NCBI RefSeq assembly: GCF_000695795.1
Contig: NZ_JNCA01000021.1
Span: 81,573-145,572, forward strand
Length of the DNA: 64,000 bases
Direction of reading: 5' to 3'
DNA from: Flavobacterium seoulense
Lineage (GTDB): Bacteria; Bacteroidota; Bacteroidia; Flavobacteriales; Flavobacteriaceae
The translations under genes and the position numbers were made by a program. The notes beneath the pieces are model-generated. The model was given only the letters and a program-made list of their open reading frames with translations. It had not been told where the DNA came from and did not search any database. Below are positions 25,095 through 33,811 of the stretch, piece after piece (the stretch's first letter is position 1; every line of letters starts with the position of its first letter).

Positions 25095-26675
25095 ATGGTA
25101 ATAGCTGACGACGATTTAGTAGAATATGGCTTTAGAAGAGTTATCATAACAATAACGGCAGTACTTTGTGCACTGCTCGAAATTGTAGATACCACTATTG
25201 TCAATGTGGCTTTGACCAATATGCGAGGAAGCCTTGGAGCTACACTAACGGATGTTGCCTGGGTAATTACTGCCTATGCTATTGCAAACGTTATTGTAAT
25301 CCCTATGACGAGTTGGCTTTCGCAACAATTTGGAAGACGTAATTATTTTGCTGTTTCGATTGTAATATTTACAGTAGCTTCTTTTTTGTGTGGAAATGCA
25401 ACGAATATATGGGAACTGGTAGCCTTTCGATTTGTTCAGGGTCTTGGAGGTGGCGCTTTGCTGGTAACAGCACAAACCATCATTACCGAAAGTTACCCTA
25501 TTGCAAAACGAGGAATGGCGCAGGCTATTTACGGAATGGGTGTAATTGTAGGTCCTACTCTTGGTCCTCCTTTAGGAGGTTATTTAGTAGATAATTTTTC
25601 ATGGCCTTATATTTTTTATATCAATATTCCACTGGGAATTATTGCTACACTTTTAACACTTACGTTTGTTAGAAGTCCGAAATATGGTGAAAAATTAAAA
25701 TCGAATCAGGTGGATTGGTACGGAATTATCCTCTTAGCCACTTTCATTGGTTCCTTACAATTTGTTTTAGAACACGGACAACAGGACGATTGGTTTAATG
25801 ATCATCTAATTGTAACACTAAGTATTGTTTCATTATTTGGATTAATACTCTTTATCTGGAGACAATTAGTGTACAAATACCCGATTGTGAATTTAAGTGT
25901 ACTAAAAGACGGGAATTTAAGAATTGGAACCGTAATGAGTTTTATCATGGGATTCGGATTGTACGGTTCAACCTTAATCATTCCTATCTATACCCAATCC
26001 ATTTTGGGCTGGACTGCCACCGATGCTGGTTTACTGTTAATTCCGGGGTCGATCACAACGGCTATTATGATGCCATTTGTGGGCAAAATGATTCAAAAAG
26101 GAGTTCCGCAAGGCTATATGGTAGCTGTAGGTTTCTTTGTGTTCTTTATTTTTACTTTACTGATGTATTTTAATATGACACCCGATACTGGTGTCGAACA
26201 TATGTACTGGCCTTTAATTTTGAGAGGAATTGGATTAGGACTTTTATTTGTACCTATTACGACTTTGTCACTTTCTACATTAAAAGGAAAAAATATTGGC
26301 GAAGGTGCAGCCTTTACCGGAATGATGCGACAATTAGGAGGTTCTTTTGGTATTGCCATTATAACCACATTTATTACCCGATTAACGCAAACACATCGTG
26401 TGAATCTAGTAGCTAATTTAGATGGCAGTAAATTAGAAGTACAACAACGTCTTCAGCAGTTACAGCAAGGTTTTATGGCTAAAGGTTATTCGATTAACGA
26501 ATCTTTGAAAAAAGCTTATGAAGTGCTTGATTTTTCAGTAATGAAACAAAGTACGGTATTAGCTTATATGGATATTTTCCTGTATTTGGGATTATTATTT
26601 TTATGCTGTATTCCTTTTATTTTATTAATTAAAAAAGGAAACAATAAAATCAATCCTGCCGATGCAATGCATTAA
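25095..26675 (+). CDS. EmrB/QacA family DHA2 drug:H+ antiporter
   Basis: 526 residues with 14 predicted helices. MFS motif A-like SWLSQQFGRRNYFAV and motif C-like GPTLGPPLGGYLVDNFSW (GxxxGPxxGG) are the DHA2 hallmarks. Helix 1 carries the ALLEIVDTTIVNVAL motif specific to EmrB relatives. It exports hydrophobic drugs through EmrA and TolC using the proton gradient. It is the last gene of the TetR-TolC-EmrA-EmrB operon and is followed by a terminator at 26718-26758. Confidence 0.94.
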   Translation: MVIADDDLVEYGFRRVIITITAVLCALLEIVDTTIVNVALTNMRGSLGATLTDVAWVITAYAIANVIVIPMTSWLSQQFGRRNYFAVSIVIFTVASFLCGNATNIWELVAFRFVQGLGGGALLVTAQTIITESYPIAKRGMAQAIYGMGVIVGPTLGPPLGGYLVDNFSWPYIFYINIPLGIIATLLTLTFVRSPKYGEKLKSNQVDWYGIILLATFIGSLQFVLEHGQQDDWFNDHLIVTLSIVSLFGLILFIWRQLVYKYPIVNLSVLKDGNLRIGTVMSFIMGFGLYGSTLIIPIYTQSILGWTATDAGLLLIPGSITTAIMMPFVGKMIQKGVPQGYMVAVGFFVFFIFTLLMYFNMTPDTGVEHMYWPLILRGIGLGLLFVPITTLSLSTLKGKNIGEGAAFTGMMRQLGGSFGIAIITTFITRLTQTHRVNLVANLDGSKLEVQQRLQQLQQGFMAKGYSINESLKKAYEVLDFSVMKQSTVLAYMDIFLYLGLLFLCCIPFILLIKKGNNKINPADAMH

Positions 26676-26717
26676 AATTTTAGATTTCAGAATTTAGAAT
26701 ACAGATTTCAGATTACT

Positions 26718-26758
26718 AAAAATGCCCTTTCGTTTTTCAGAACGAGAGGGCATTTTTT
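26718..26758. terminator. Bidirectional terminator
   Basis: 17-nt arms (26718-26734 and 26741-26757) with one mismatch; the stem core is AATGCCCT/AGGGCATT, with A and T tracts at the ends. It separates the convergent efflux operon (+) and yaaA (-). Just before it (26676-26715) lies a short TTTCAG/TTTAGA-word repeat. Confidence 0.85.
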
Positions 26759-26809
26759 CTTATATGATCTTTTCTATTTCCTTATCTGTCCAGCCAAAAT
26801 TTAAAAAAA

Positions 26810-27568
26810 TTACCTCGTAAAAACCAAATGATTTCCTTTGGATAAATTAGCATCAAACTGATAACCTTCATAATTAAATCCTTTTAAATCATCAATGGTT
26901 TCGGCATTAGTATCAATAATATAACGAACCATCATTCCGCGGGCTTTTTTAGCAAAAAAACTAATCATTTTTAGTTTCCCATCTTTATAATCCTTGAAAT
27001 CCGGAGTGATTACAGGAACTTTTAAAGCTTTAGCATCAATTGCCGAGAAATATTCGTTACTTGCTAAATTGATAAACAATTCCTCTTTTTTTAATTCTTT
27101 ATTCAATGCATTCGTTAAAGTTGTTTTCCAAAAATCATATAGATTTTTTTTGTCATCAATAGGCAATTTTGTTCCCATTTCCAGTCGGTAAGCCTGCATT
27201 AAATCTAATGGATGGAGAATTCCGTACAAACCAGATAAAATTCTTAATTTATCCTGAAGCACATCTAATTTTTCAACCGGAATTGTGTAAGCATCTAAAC
27301 CAGTATAAACATCACCGTCAAAAGTATAAACCGCAGGACGGGCATTTTCGGGCGTAAAAGGCGTTTTCCATTCTTTATTACGCTGCCAGTTTAAATCGGC
27401 TAACTTATCTGAAATATGCATTAATTCAGCTAAATCTTTAGGCGATTGTTGCTTGAGTACTTTATGAACTTGTCTGGATTCTTTTAAAAATTTAGGCTGA
27501 GTAAATTGCGTCGTAGGCAATTCTTTCTCATAATTCAGTGATTTGGCAGGAGATATTACTATTTTCAT
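26810..27568 (-). CDS. yaaA: Peroxide stress protein YaaA (DUF328)
   Basis: 252 residues. The N-terminus MKIVISPAKSLNYEKELPTT, the RPAVYTFDGDVYTGLDA block and LSGLYGILHPLDLMQAYRLEMGTKL are diagnostic of YaaA/UPF0246. In E. coli this cytosolic DNA-binding protein limits free iron and protects DNA during peroxide stress. Length matches the family (about 250-258). It is a single gene, convergent with the efflux operon and divergent from nhaA. Confidence 0.95.
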   Translation of the reverse strand: MKIVISPAKSLNYEKELPTTQFTQPKFLKESRQVHKVLKQQSPKDLAELMHISDKLADLNWQRNKEWKTPFTPENARPAVYTFDGDVYTGLDAYTIPVEKLDVLQDKLRILSGLYGILHPLDLMQAYRLEMGTKLPIDDKKNLYDFWKTTLTNALNKELKKEELFINLASNEYFSAIDAKALKVPVITPDFKDYKDGKLKMISFFAKKARGMMVRYIIDTNAETIDDLKGFNYEGYQFDANLSKGNHLVFTR

Positions 27569-27679
27569 AAAGTACTTTTGGCATTTTTTTTTTCAATTCA
27601 AAAATACTAATTGAAAACAGAATAAAACTTAAACCATTGAATAAATCACCAAAAAAATTATGGTATTTTTTTATTTCGC

Positions 27680-27687
27680 TATTTTTG
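27680..27687 (+). promoter_or_regulatory. -7 promoter element TATTTTTG for nhaA-alkB
   Basis: An exact TAnnTTTG match 53 bp ahead of the nhaA ATG. A second match, TACTTTTG, lies at 27572-27579, close to the yaaA start, pointing the same way. Confidence 0.5.
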
Positions 27688-27740
27688 TATTTAACTGCTT
27701 CATTTTAATTTCAAAAAGCCAGTCTAAATTATTCCCATAA

Positions 27741-28910
27741 ATGAAAAATACTATTCAGCGCCTTTACAAATCAGATTTATTCAAAGATTTTTTCGAAAAT
27801 GAAAAATCCAGCGGATTGGTTTTAATTGCTTGTACAATCATCTCTTTGTTTCTTGCTAACTCGTTTTTTTCCGAGCAATATCTTCATATTTGGCATATCA
27901 AAATAGCTAACGAAAGTTTTGAATATTGGATTAATGATGGTTTAATGACTATTTTCTTTTTACTTATTGGGCTGGAATTAGAGAGAGAAATCTACCTTGG
28001 GGAATTATCAAATATAAAAGAAGCGCTTTTGCCTATTTTTGGCGCATTAGGCGGAATGTTTGTTCCCGCAGGGCTTTATCTACTGTTCAATTATGGAACA
28101 ATAACACATTCTGGTGCCGGAATTCCTATGGCGACTGATATCGCTTTTGCCTTAGGTGTTTTATCTTTATTAGGAAACAGAGTACCATTATCTTTAAAAA
28201 TTTTCTTAACTGCACTAGCTGTCATTGATGACTTAGGAGCTATTTTAGTAATTGCTATTTTTTACACTAATACTATTTTTTGGGGAAATCTTGCAATAGC
28301 TCTTGGAATCTTATTATTTCTATTTGTTTTAAACCGAATGAAAGTGCATAAGTTTACTCCATATATTATTGGCGGTATAATCATGTGGTATTTTATGCTA
28401 AACTCAGGAATTCATGCAACGATCACAGGTGTTTTATTGGCTTTTGTAATCCCTTTTGGCGACGGAAGTAAAAAAACAATTTCGTACAAACTACAACATT
28501 ATCTGCACAAACCCGTAGCCTTTATTATACTTCCTGTTTTTGCTTTGGCTAATACTGCCATTGTTTTAGGTTCAGATATTATTGATTCCTTAAGTTTGAA
28601 TTATAGTATAGGAATTATGCTGGGGCTGATTATTGGAAAGCCTTTAGGTATAGCACTATTTAGTTTTATAGCCGTCTCAATTGGTTTATGTAAACTTCCC
28701 AATGACTTAAATTGGAAAACTATAATAAGCGTTGGTTTTCTGGGAGGAATTGGTTTCACGATGTCTATATTTGTAACCTTACTCGCTTTTGATGACCACC
28801 ATATTATAAACAATGCTAAATTTATTATTTTAATATCTTCATTAGTTGCTGGCTGTACAGGCTTTTTATTTTTAAAACAAAATTTAAAACCTAACGATGG
28901 ATCTATTTAG
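27741..28910 (+). CDS. nhaA: Na+/H+ antiporter NhaA
   Basis: 389 residues, about 12 helices. The NhaA signatures are FFLLIGLELEREI (helix 2), ATDIAFALGVLSLLG (helix 4 with the TDIAFA motif) and ALAVIDDLGAILVIA, containing the two ion-binding Asp (IDDLGA; D163/D164 equivalents). It exchanges cytosolic Na+ for external protons across the inner membrane for pH and salt balance. Length equals the E. coli protein. It overlaps alkB by 14 bp, an unusual pairing of functions. Confidence 0.96.
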   Translation: MKNTIQRLYKSDLFKDFFENEKSSGLVLIACTIISLFLANSFFSEQYLHIWHIKIANESFEYWINDGLMTIFFLLIGLELEREIYLGELSNIKEALLPIFGALGGMFVPAGLYLLFNYGTITHSGAGIPMATDIAFALGVLSLLGNRVPLSLKIFLTALAVIDDLGAILVIAIFYTNTIFWGNLAIALGILLFLFVLNRMKVHKFTPYIIGGIIMWYFMLNSGIHATITGVLLAFVIPFGDGSKKTISYKLQHYLHKPVAFIILPVFALANTAIVLGSDIIDSLSLNYSIGIMLGLIIGKPLGIALFSFIAVSIGLCKLPNDLNWKTIISVGFLGGIGFTMSIFVTLLAFDDHHIINNAKFIILISSLVAGCTGFLFLKQNLKPNDGSI

Positions 28911-29505
28911 TACAACTTCTGACGAAAATACCAATCTTTTACCAAAAGACGGGACAGTATTGTACTATGGAAAAATCATGGATAATTCTCAGGCACAGCA
29001 CTTTTATAATCGCTTGTTAGAAAGTATAGAATGGAAAAATGATGAGGCCATAATCTTTGGGCAACTTATTACTACTAAACGAAAAGTAGCCTGGTACGGC
29101 GAAACTAATTTTAAATACAGTTATTCGAAAATTACTAAAGAAGCACTGTTGTGGACTCTGGAATTACAGCAATTAAAAGCATTAGTAGAAGAAAAAACAG
29201 GCGAAACTTACAATTCCTGCCTACTCAATTTATATCATGATGGCAACGAAGGAATGGCCTGGCACAGCGATGCCGAAAAAGATTTGAAAAAAAACGGAGC
29301 AATTGCTTCACTCAGCTTTGGTGCCGAAAGAAAATTTGCTTTCAAACATAAAACGACCAAAGAAACCGTTTCTTTAATCCTTGAAAACGGAAGCCTTTTA
29401 GTGATGAAAGACGAAACACAAACAAATTGGCTACACCGCCTTCCTCCTACTAAAAAAATATTCAAACCCAGAATTAACCTTACTTTTAGAACTATTGTTA
29501 AATAG
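28897..29505 (+). CDS. alkB: AlkB-like 2-oxoglutarate/Fe(II) dioxygenase
   Basis: 202 residues. The Fe-binding HxD is in GMAWHSDAEKDL and the distal His in NWLHRLPPTKK; the 2-oxoglutarate-binding Arg pair is in PRINLTFRTIV at the C-terminus. NLYHDGNEGMAWHSD is the AlkB-homologue signature (ALKBH2/3-like). It repairs N-alkylated bases in DNA/RNA by oxidative demethylation. The start overlaps the end of nhaA by 14 bp, so the two are translationally coupled. Confidence 0.93.
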   Translation: MDLFSTTSDENTNLLPKDGTVLYYGKIMDNSQAQHFYNRLLESIEWKNDEAIIFGQLITTKRKVAWYGETNFKYSYSKITKEALLWTLELQQLKALVEEKTGETYNSCLLNLYHDGNEGMAWHSDAEKDLKKNGAIASLSFGAERKFAFKHKTTKETVSLILENGSLLVMKDETQTNWLHRLPPTKKIFKPRINLTFRTIVK

Positions 29506-29527
29506 TTTTTTTGCTTTCTACATTTTT

Positions 29528-29546
29528 AAAAACGGTAATCGTTTTT
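29528..29546. terminator. Short A/T-flanked hairpin after alkB (weak terminator)
   Basis: AAAAACG-GTAAT-CGTTTTT: 7-bp perfect arms with a 5-nt loop and a U tract, 23 bp after the alkB stop. The low GC makes it a weak call. Confidence 0.45.
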
Positions 29547-29654
29547 CCTTTAAAAACTAATAAATAAAGGAATTATTTTGATTTTCAACAGACCTTTAGT
29601 ATCTTTCCCAAATCGATTTAACCAATTTAACAGAACCCTTAAACATTTAAAAAA

Positions 29655-31619
29655 ATGTTAGAAGAAACGAATGATAACCTGTCGCAACCAACTAGCGAGG
29701 CAGATGGAGGAAATTTAGCCAATGATAATCAAGCTAAAACAAACACTGAAACGGATACCAACCAAGCCGAAAATCAGTCAGTTGAAAATGCCGTAATTTC
29801 TAAAAAGCAACAAGCTTTAAATGAAATTGAAGCGTCAAACGCAGAAGAAAATGAAGACGAAACTTTAAAAGAACGTCATGAAATTCCGATGCTGGATTAT
29901 GATACTTTATCGATGGAAGTATTAGTCAATGAATTGCAAAAATTAGTTTCGAATGAAAAAGTCATGTCTATAAAAGATCATGTCGAAGAAATTAAAAAAG
30001 CTTTTTTGTCTAAATACAATCATTTTATCGAAGAGAAAAAAGAAGAATTCCATGCTGAAAATCCAGAAAGCACCGAAGAATTTCAATATCATTTTCCTTT
30101 AAAATCAAAATTTGATCAGGTTTATACTTTATACAAAGACAATAAAAACACTCATTTTAAGAGTTTACAAAACAACTTAAAAAACAATTTAGAAACAAGA
30201 CTGGCAATTGTTGAAGAACTAAAAGAGTTGATTAATCCTAATGAAAACATTAAGGATACGTTAAAACACTTCAACGAATTAAGAGAGCGTTGGAACAATG
30301 CAGGAGCTATTCCTAAAGACAAATACAACCACGTTTGGAACAATTATCATTTTCATGTTGAAAATTTCTACGATTATTTGCACCTGGATCGTGAAGCGAG
30401 AGACTTAGATTTCAAACACAATTTAGAGCAAAAACAAAAAATAATTGCGCGTGTTGAAGAATTGCTTCAGGAGCAGGATATCAATAAAGCTTTTAGAGAA
30501 TTACAGGATTTACACCGTATCTGGAAAGAAGAAATAGGTCCTGTTTCAAGAGAATTTCGTGATGATATCTGGAATCAGTTTAGTGATTTGACAAAAAAAA
30601 TGCACGATAAACGTGAAATTTTATTCGAAAAAATAAGAGGAACAGAACAGGAAAATCTGGAAAAAAAGAATGCTATTATTGCTCAAATTGAAGAATTAGC
30701 TACAATTAAAGTAAATGCTCATTCGCAATGGCTGATTCAAATAGAAAAAGTAGAAGCCTTGAGAGAATCGTTTTTCTCAACAGGAAAAGTTCCTTCCGAT
30801 GTAAACGAAGCGACCTGGGCAGCGTTTAAAAATGCGGTTAGAAATTTTAATACTTTCAAGAATTCTTTTTACAAAGACATCAAGAAAGAACAAAACGAAA
30901 ATTTAAACAAGAAAAATGCCTTAGTTGCCAAAGCAAATGAGCTGAAAGAAAGTAACGATTTTGCTGCAACTACACCAATCATGAAGCAAATTCAGGAAGA
31001 TTGGAAAAAAATAGGTCATGTTCCAAGAAAATATTCTGATAAGGTCTGGTCTGATTTTAAAGCGGCCTGCAATCATTATTTTGATCGTTTAAAAGAGCAA
31101 AAATCAGAAAGTAATGCCGAAGAAATGGAGGCTTTCGATAAAAAGAAAGCTTATTTAGAAAGCATTAAAGAATTTCAATTAGTTGGAGAACACAAAACCG
31201 ATCTGGATGCTATAAAACAGCATATTGAAAACTGGAAAAGCTTTGGAAAAGTTCCTTTTACCCGAAGACATATCGAAGGTAAATTCAATAAAATATTAGA
31301 CGCTCTTTTTGACAAATTAAGTTTGAGTAAAAAAGATTCTGATATGATGCGCTTTACTAACAAAATCGAAAATCTTTCAGAAGGCGGCGATAATAGAAAA
31401 ATTGAAAACGAAAAGATTTTTATTATTCGAAAAATTGAAGATCTTCAAAACGAAATTTTCCAATTAGAGAATAACATTCAGTTTTTTACTAATACTAAAA
31501 ATGCTAAAAAAGAAAATTCAATTGTATTAGAAGTGCGCAAAAACATTGCTATTCACAAAGAAAGTTTAGATACCTGGAAAGAAAAACTAAAACAACTTAG
31601 AAACCTGAATCAAGAGTAA
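29655..31619 (+). CDS. DUF349 domain-containing coiled-coil protein
   Basis: 654 residues, acidic and largely helical. A disordered Asn/Gln/Glu-rich leader (1-75) is followed by repeated DUF349 units, each with the LxxxWxxxGxVPxxxxxxxWxxF pattern: ELRERWNNAGAIPKDKYNHV, DLHRIWKEEIGPVSREFRDD, REDUCED-type copies near residues 370-390 (FFSTGKVPSDVNEATWAAF), 450 (DWKKIGHVPRKYSDKVW) and 530 (NWKSFGKVPFTRRHIEGKF). The C-terminus is a coiled coil. Members are common in Bacteroidota. A nucleic-acid or cytoskeletal role has been suggested for relatives, but the function here is unknown. Confidence 0.9.
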   Translation: MLEETNDNLSQPTSEADGGNLANDNQAKTNTETDTNQAENQSVENAVISKKQQALNEIEASNAEENEDETLKERHEIPMLDYDTLSMEVLVNELQKLVSNEKVMSIKDHVEEIKKAFLSKYNHFIEEKKEEFHAENPESTEEFQYHFPLKSKFDQVYTLYKDNKNTHFKSLQNNLKNNLETRLAIVEELKELINPNENIKDTLKHFNELRERWNNAGAIPKDKYNHVWNNYHFHVENFYDYLHLDREARDLDFKHNLEQKQKIIARVEELLQEQDINKAFRELQDLHRIWKEEIGPVSREFRDDIWNQFSDLTKKMHDKREILFEKIRGTEQENLEKKNAIIAQIEELATIKVNAHSQWLIQIEKVEALRESFFSTGKVPSDVNEATWAAFKNAVRNFNTFKNSFYKDIKKEQNENLNKKNALVAKANELKESNDFAATTPIMKQIQEDWKKIGHVPRKYSDKVWSDFKAACNHYFDRLKEQKSESNAEEMEAFDKKKAYLESIKEFQLVGEHKTDLDAIKQHIENWKSFGKVPFTRRHIEGKFNKILDALFDKLSLSKKDSDMMRFTNKIENLSEGGDNRKIENEKIFIIRKIEDLQNEIFQLENNIQFFTNTKNAKKENSIVLEVRKNIAIHKESLDTWKEKLKQLRNLNQE

Positions 31620-31627
31620 CCGGAAAA

Positions 31628-31781
31628 GTTAGAAGTTAGAGGTGGGAAGTTAGAAGTTAAAAAAAACTGACACCAAAAACTAGATAAAAAAACAGCGATT
31701 TTCAAATTGAGAATCGCTGTTTTTTTTTTACAAAATGTTTGACTACTTACTTCTCCCAACTTCCCACCTCTAACTTCTAAC
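31628..31781. repeat. 24-bp perfect inverted repeat of the GTTAGAR family around a terminator
   Basis: Arms at 31628-31651 and 31758-31781 are perfect inverted copies, 24 nt each, built of GTTAGAA, GTTAGAG and GTGGGAA units. They enclose the terminator hairpin at 31686-31728. Together they could form a long stem capped by a second hairpin. The element lies between the DUF349 gene and the hemN promoter. Confidence 0.8.
31686..31728 (+). terminator. Intrinsic terminator of the DUF349 gene
   Basis: Arms of about 15 bp: AAAAAAACAGCGATT (31686-31700) and AATCGCTGTTTTTTT (31712-31726), followed by more T. It sits in the middle of the larger inverted repeat. Confidence 0.85.
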
Positions 31782-31798
31782 CTCCTTCTTTCACAAGT

Positions 31799-31812
31799 AT
31801 GATAATTGTCAT
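31799..31812. promoter_or_regulatory. Fnr-type box upstream of hemN
   Basis: ATGATAATTGTCAT, a 14-bp near-palindrome (TGA/TCA core, same length as the E. coli FNR box TTGAT-N4-ATCAA). Its centre (31805.5) is 29.5 bp upstream of the first base of the -7 element TAATTTTG (31835-31842), the geometry of a class II activator site. Matching sites lie at 46165-46178 and 48734-48747. Confidence 0.75.
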
Positions 31813-31834
31813 TTTAATTGGTTCCAAATCAAAG

Positions 31835-31842
31835 TAATTTTG
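31835..31842 (+). promoter_or_regulatory. -7 promoter element TAATTTTG of hemN
   Basis: An exact TAnnTTTG match. The predicted start near 31848 lies downstream of the in-frame TTG at 31818, which rules that codon out and supports the ATG at 31863. Confidence 0.65.
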
Positions 31843-31862
31843 AATTATTAAAAAGAGCTATC

Positions 31863-33227
31863 ATGATAAATTCTTTAATTCAAAAATACAATGTTCCCGG
31901 TCCCAGATATACCAGTTATCCCACAGTTCCGTACTGGAATGAAGCTGATTTTTCATATAAGAACTGGATTTCATCTTTTAAAAAATCGTTTATAGAAAGT
32001 AATTCTGAAGAAGGAATTAGTCTTTACATTCATCTTCCTTTTTGTGAAAGTTTATGTACTTTTTGTGGCTGTAACAAGCGAATTACAAAAAATCACAATG
32101 TAGAATCTCCTTATATTCAGGCGGTTTTAAAAGAATGGCATTTGTACAGCAAGCTATTCGATGAAAAACCTGTTATCAAAGAAATCCATCTTGGTGGTGG
32201 AACTCCTACTTTTTTTTCGACAAAAAATTTAGAAGATTTAATCAATGGTATTTTTGCTTATGCGGTGAAAGCAGCTGATTACGAATTTAGTTTTGAAGGA
32301 CACCCTAACAATACAACTTATGCTCATTTGCAAAAACTTTACGAATTAGGTTTTAGGAGAGTGAGTTTTGGCGTTCAGGATTATTCTGAAAAAGTGCAAA
32401 AAGCTATTCATCGCGAGCAGCCTTTTCATAATGTTGCCAAAGTTACTTTTTGGGCAAGAGAAATTGGCTATACTTCTATTAGTCACGATATTATTTTTGG
32501 TTTACCATTTCAAAAAATTGAAGATGTCGTAGATACTATCGAAAAAACAAAATCACTCCAGCCTGACCGATTGGCTTTTTACAGCTACGCTCATGTGCCC
32601 TGGATAAAAGGCAATGGACAGCGCGGTTTTAAAGACGAAGATATTCCTAAAGACACTGAAAAAAGAATTTTGTACCAAGTGGGAAAAGAATTATTACTAA
32701 AAAATGGCTATCACGAAATAGGAATGGATCATTTTGCATTGCCTACAGATAGCTTGTATCAATCGTTTCAAAACGGTGAATTGCATCGGAATTTTATGGG
32801 TTACAGTTCTTCTAAAACTAAATTGATGATTGGTTTAGGTGTTTCATCAATTAGTGACAGCTGGTATAGCTTTGCGCAAAATGAGAAAAATATTGATGAT
32901 TATTACCAAATTTTAGAATGGGATAAATTACCTATTTCCAGAGGGCATTTATTAACCTATGAAGATTTAATTATTAGAAAACATATTCTGAATTTAATGT
33001 GCCAATTTGAAACTTATTGGGATGAAACCACAACTTATTTCAAAGAACTTCCCGAAGTTGTAAAACAATTGCAGGAAATGGAAAACGATAAAATTCTAGT
33101 TATTAAAGAAAATGGAATTCAGGTAACGGATAAAGGAAAACCTTACGTACGTAATGTTTGTATGGCATTCGATTTACATTTAAAACGAAAAGCTCCTGAA
33201 ACAGCTTTATTTTCTATGACTATATAA
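31863..33227 (+). CDS. hemN: Oxygen-independent coproporphyrinogen III oxidase HemN
   Basis: 454 residues from ATG 31863 (MINSLIQKYNVPGPRYTSYP). The radical-SAM cluster motif is YIHLPFCESLCTFCGCN (CxxxCxxC plus the adjacent Cys, near residues 55-72), followed by LGGGTPTF for SAM binding and the HemN C-terminal domain. The PGPRYTSYPT opening is specific to true HemN rather than HemW. It performs the two oxidative decarboxylations to protoporphyrinogen IX without O2. The Fnr-type box and class II spacing upstream fit induction under low oxygen, alongside the cbb3 oxidase genes of this window. Confidence 0.96.
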   Translation: MINSLIQKYNVPGPRYTSYPTVPYWNEADFSYKNWISSFKKSFIESNSEEGISLYIHLPFCESLCTFCGCNKRITKNHNVESPYIQAVLKEWHLYSKLFDEKPVIKEIHLGGGTPTFFSTKNLEDLINGIFAYAVKAADYEFSFEGHPNNTTYAHLQKLYELGFRRVSFGVQDYSEKVQKAIHREQPFHNVAKVTFWAREIGYTSISHDIIFGLPFQKIEDVVDTIEKTKSLQPDRLAFYSYAHVPWIKGNGQRGFKDEDIPKDTEKRILYQVGKELLLKNGYHEIGMDHFALPTDSLYQSFQNGELHRNFMGYSSSKTKLMIGLGVSSISDSWYSFAQNEKNIDDYYQILEWDKLPISRGHLLTYEDLIIRKHILNLMCQFETYWDETTTYFKELPEVVKQLQEMENDKILVIKENGIQVTDKGKPYVRNVCMAFDLHLKRKAPETALFSMTI

Positions 33228-33329
33228 ATAATTATTAAGTTGAAATTTTGTTTATCTTTATAAATCTCATTTTTGAGTTATTTTATTCCAGAAGCTAAAA
33301 ACAAAATTTAAACCTAAAATCATAAAAAA

Positions 33330-33737
33330 ATGGCAAAACAAGTTTTCATCAATTTAGCAGTTACCGATTTACAAAAATCTATGGATTTTTATACTGCATT
33401 AGGTTTTACAAATAATCCGCAATTCTCCGATGATACTGCAAAATGCATGCTATGGAGTGACACTATTTATGTAATGCTTTTGACTCACGAAAAGTTCTTA
33501 AACTTTACAAATAAACCAATTGCTGATACTAAAACAAATATTGCCGGACTTTTTTCATTATCGACTGACAGTATTGACGAAGTAAACAATATTGTAAATA
33601 ATGGTTTGAATGTCGGTGGAACTGAACCTAATGAAATGAGAGATTATGGCTTTATGCAACAGCGAACTATTGAAGATTTTGACGGACATACCTGGGAAGT
33701 TTTCTATATGGATATGTCAAAAATGCCAACAGAATAA
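33330..33737 (+). CDS. VOC family protein (glyoxalase/bleomycin resistance fold)
   Basis: 135 residues. It begins QVFINLAVTDLQKSMDFYTALGFTNN, the standard opening of a VOC beta-alpha-beta-beta-beta unit, and ends with GFMQQRTIEDFDGHTWEVFYMD, typical of the YaeR/PhnB-like stand-alone VOC proteins. It is probably a dimeric metal-binding enzyme or binding protein; the reaction is unknown. It is monocistronic with a strong terminator. Confidence 0.9.
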   Translation: MAKQVFINLAVTDLQKSMDFYTALGFTNNPQFSDDTAKCMLWSDTIYVMLLTHEKFLNFTNKPIADTKTNIAGLFSLSTDSIDEVNNIVNNGLNVGGTEPNEMRDYGFMQQRTIEDFDGHTWEVFYMDMSKMPTE

Positions 33738-33762
33738 ATTCTAATAAACAGATTATATTTTC

Positions 33763-33797
33763 AACCTCGTTTAAATAATTAAACGAGGTTTTTTTTC
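33763..33797 (+). terminator. Intrinsic terminator of the VOC gene
   Basis: Perfect 12-bp arms AACCTCGTTTAA (33763-33774) and TTAAACGAGGTT (33779-33790), a 4-nt loop, then T to about 33796. Confidence 0.9.
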
Positions 33798-33811
33798 TAA
33801 AACGTAAATGG

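Noticed and set aside
31818..31862. TTG start 15 codons upstream for hemN
   Set aside because: It would precede the predicted transcript start set by the -7 box at 31835-31842, and the added residues are not part of the HemN N-terminus.
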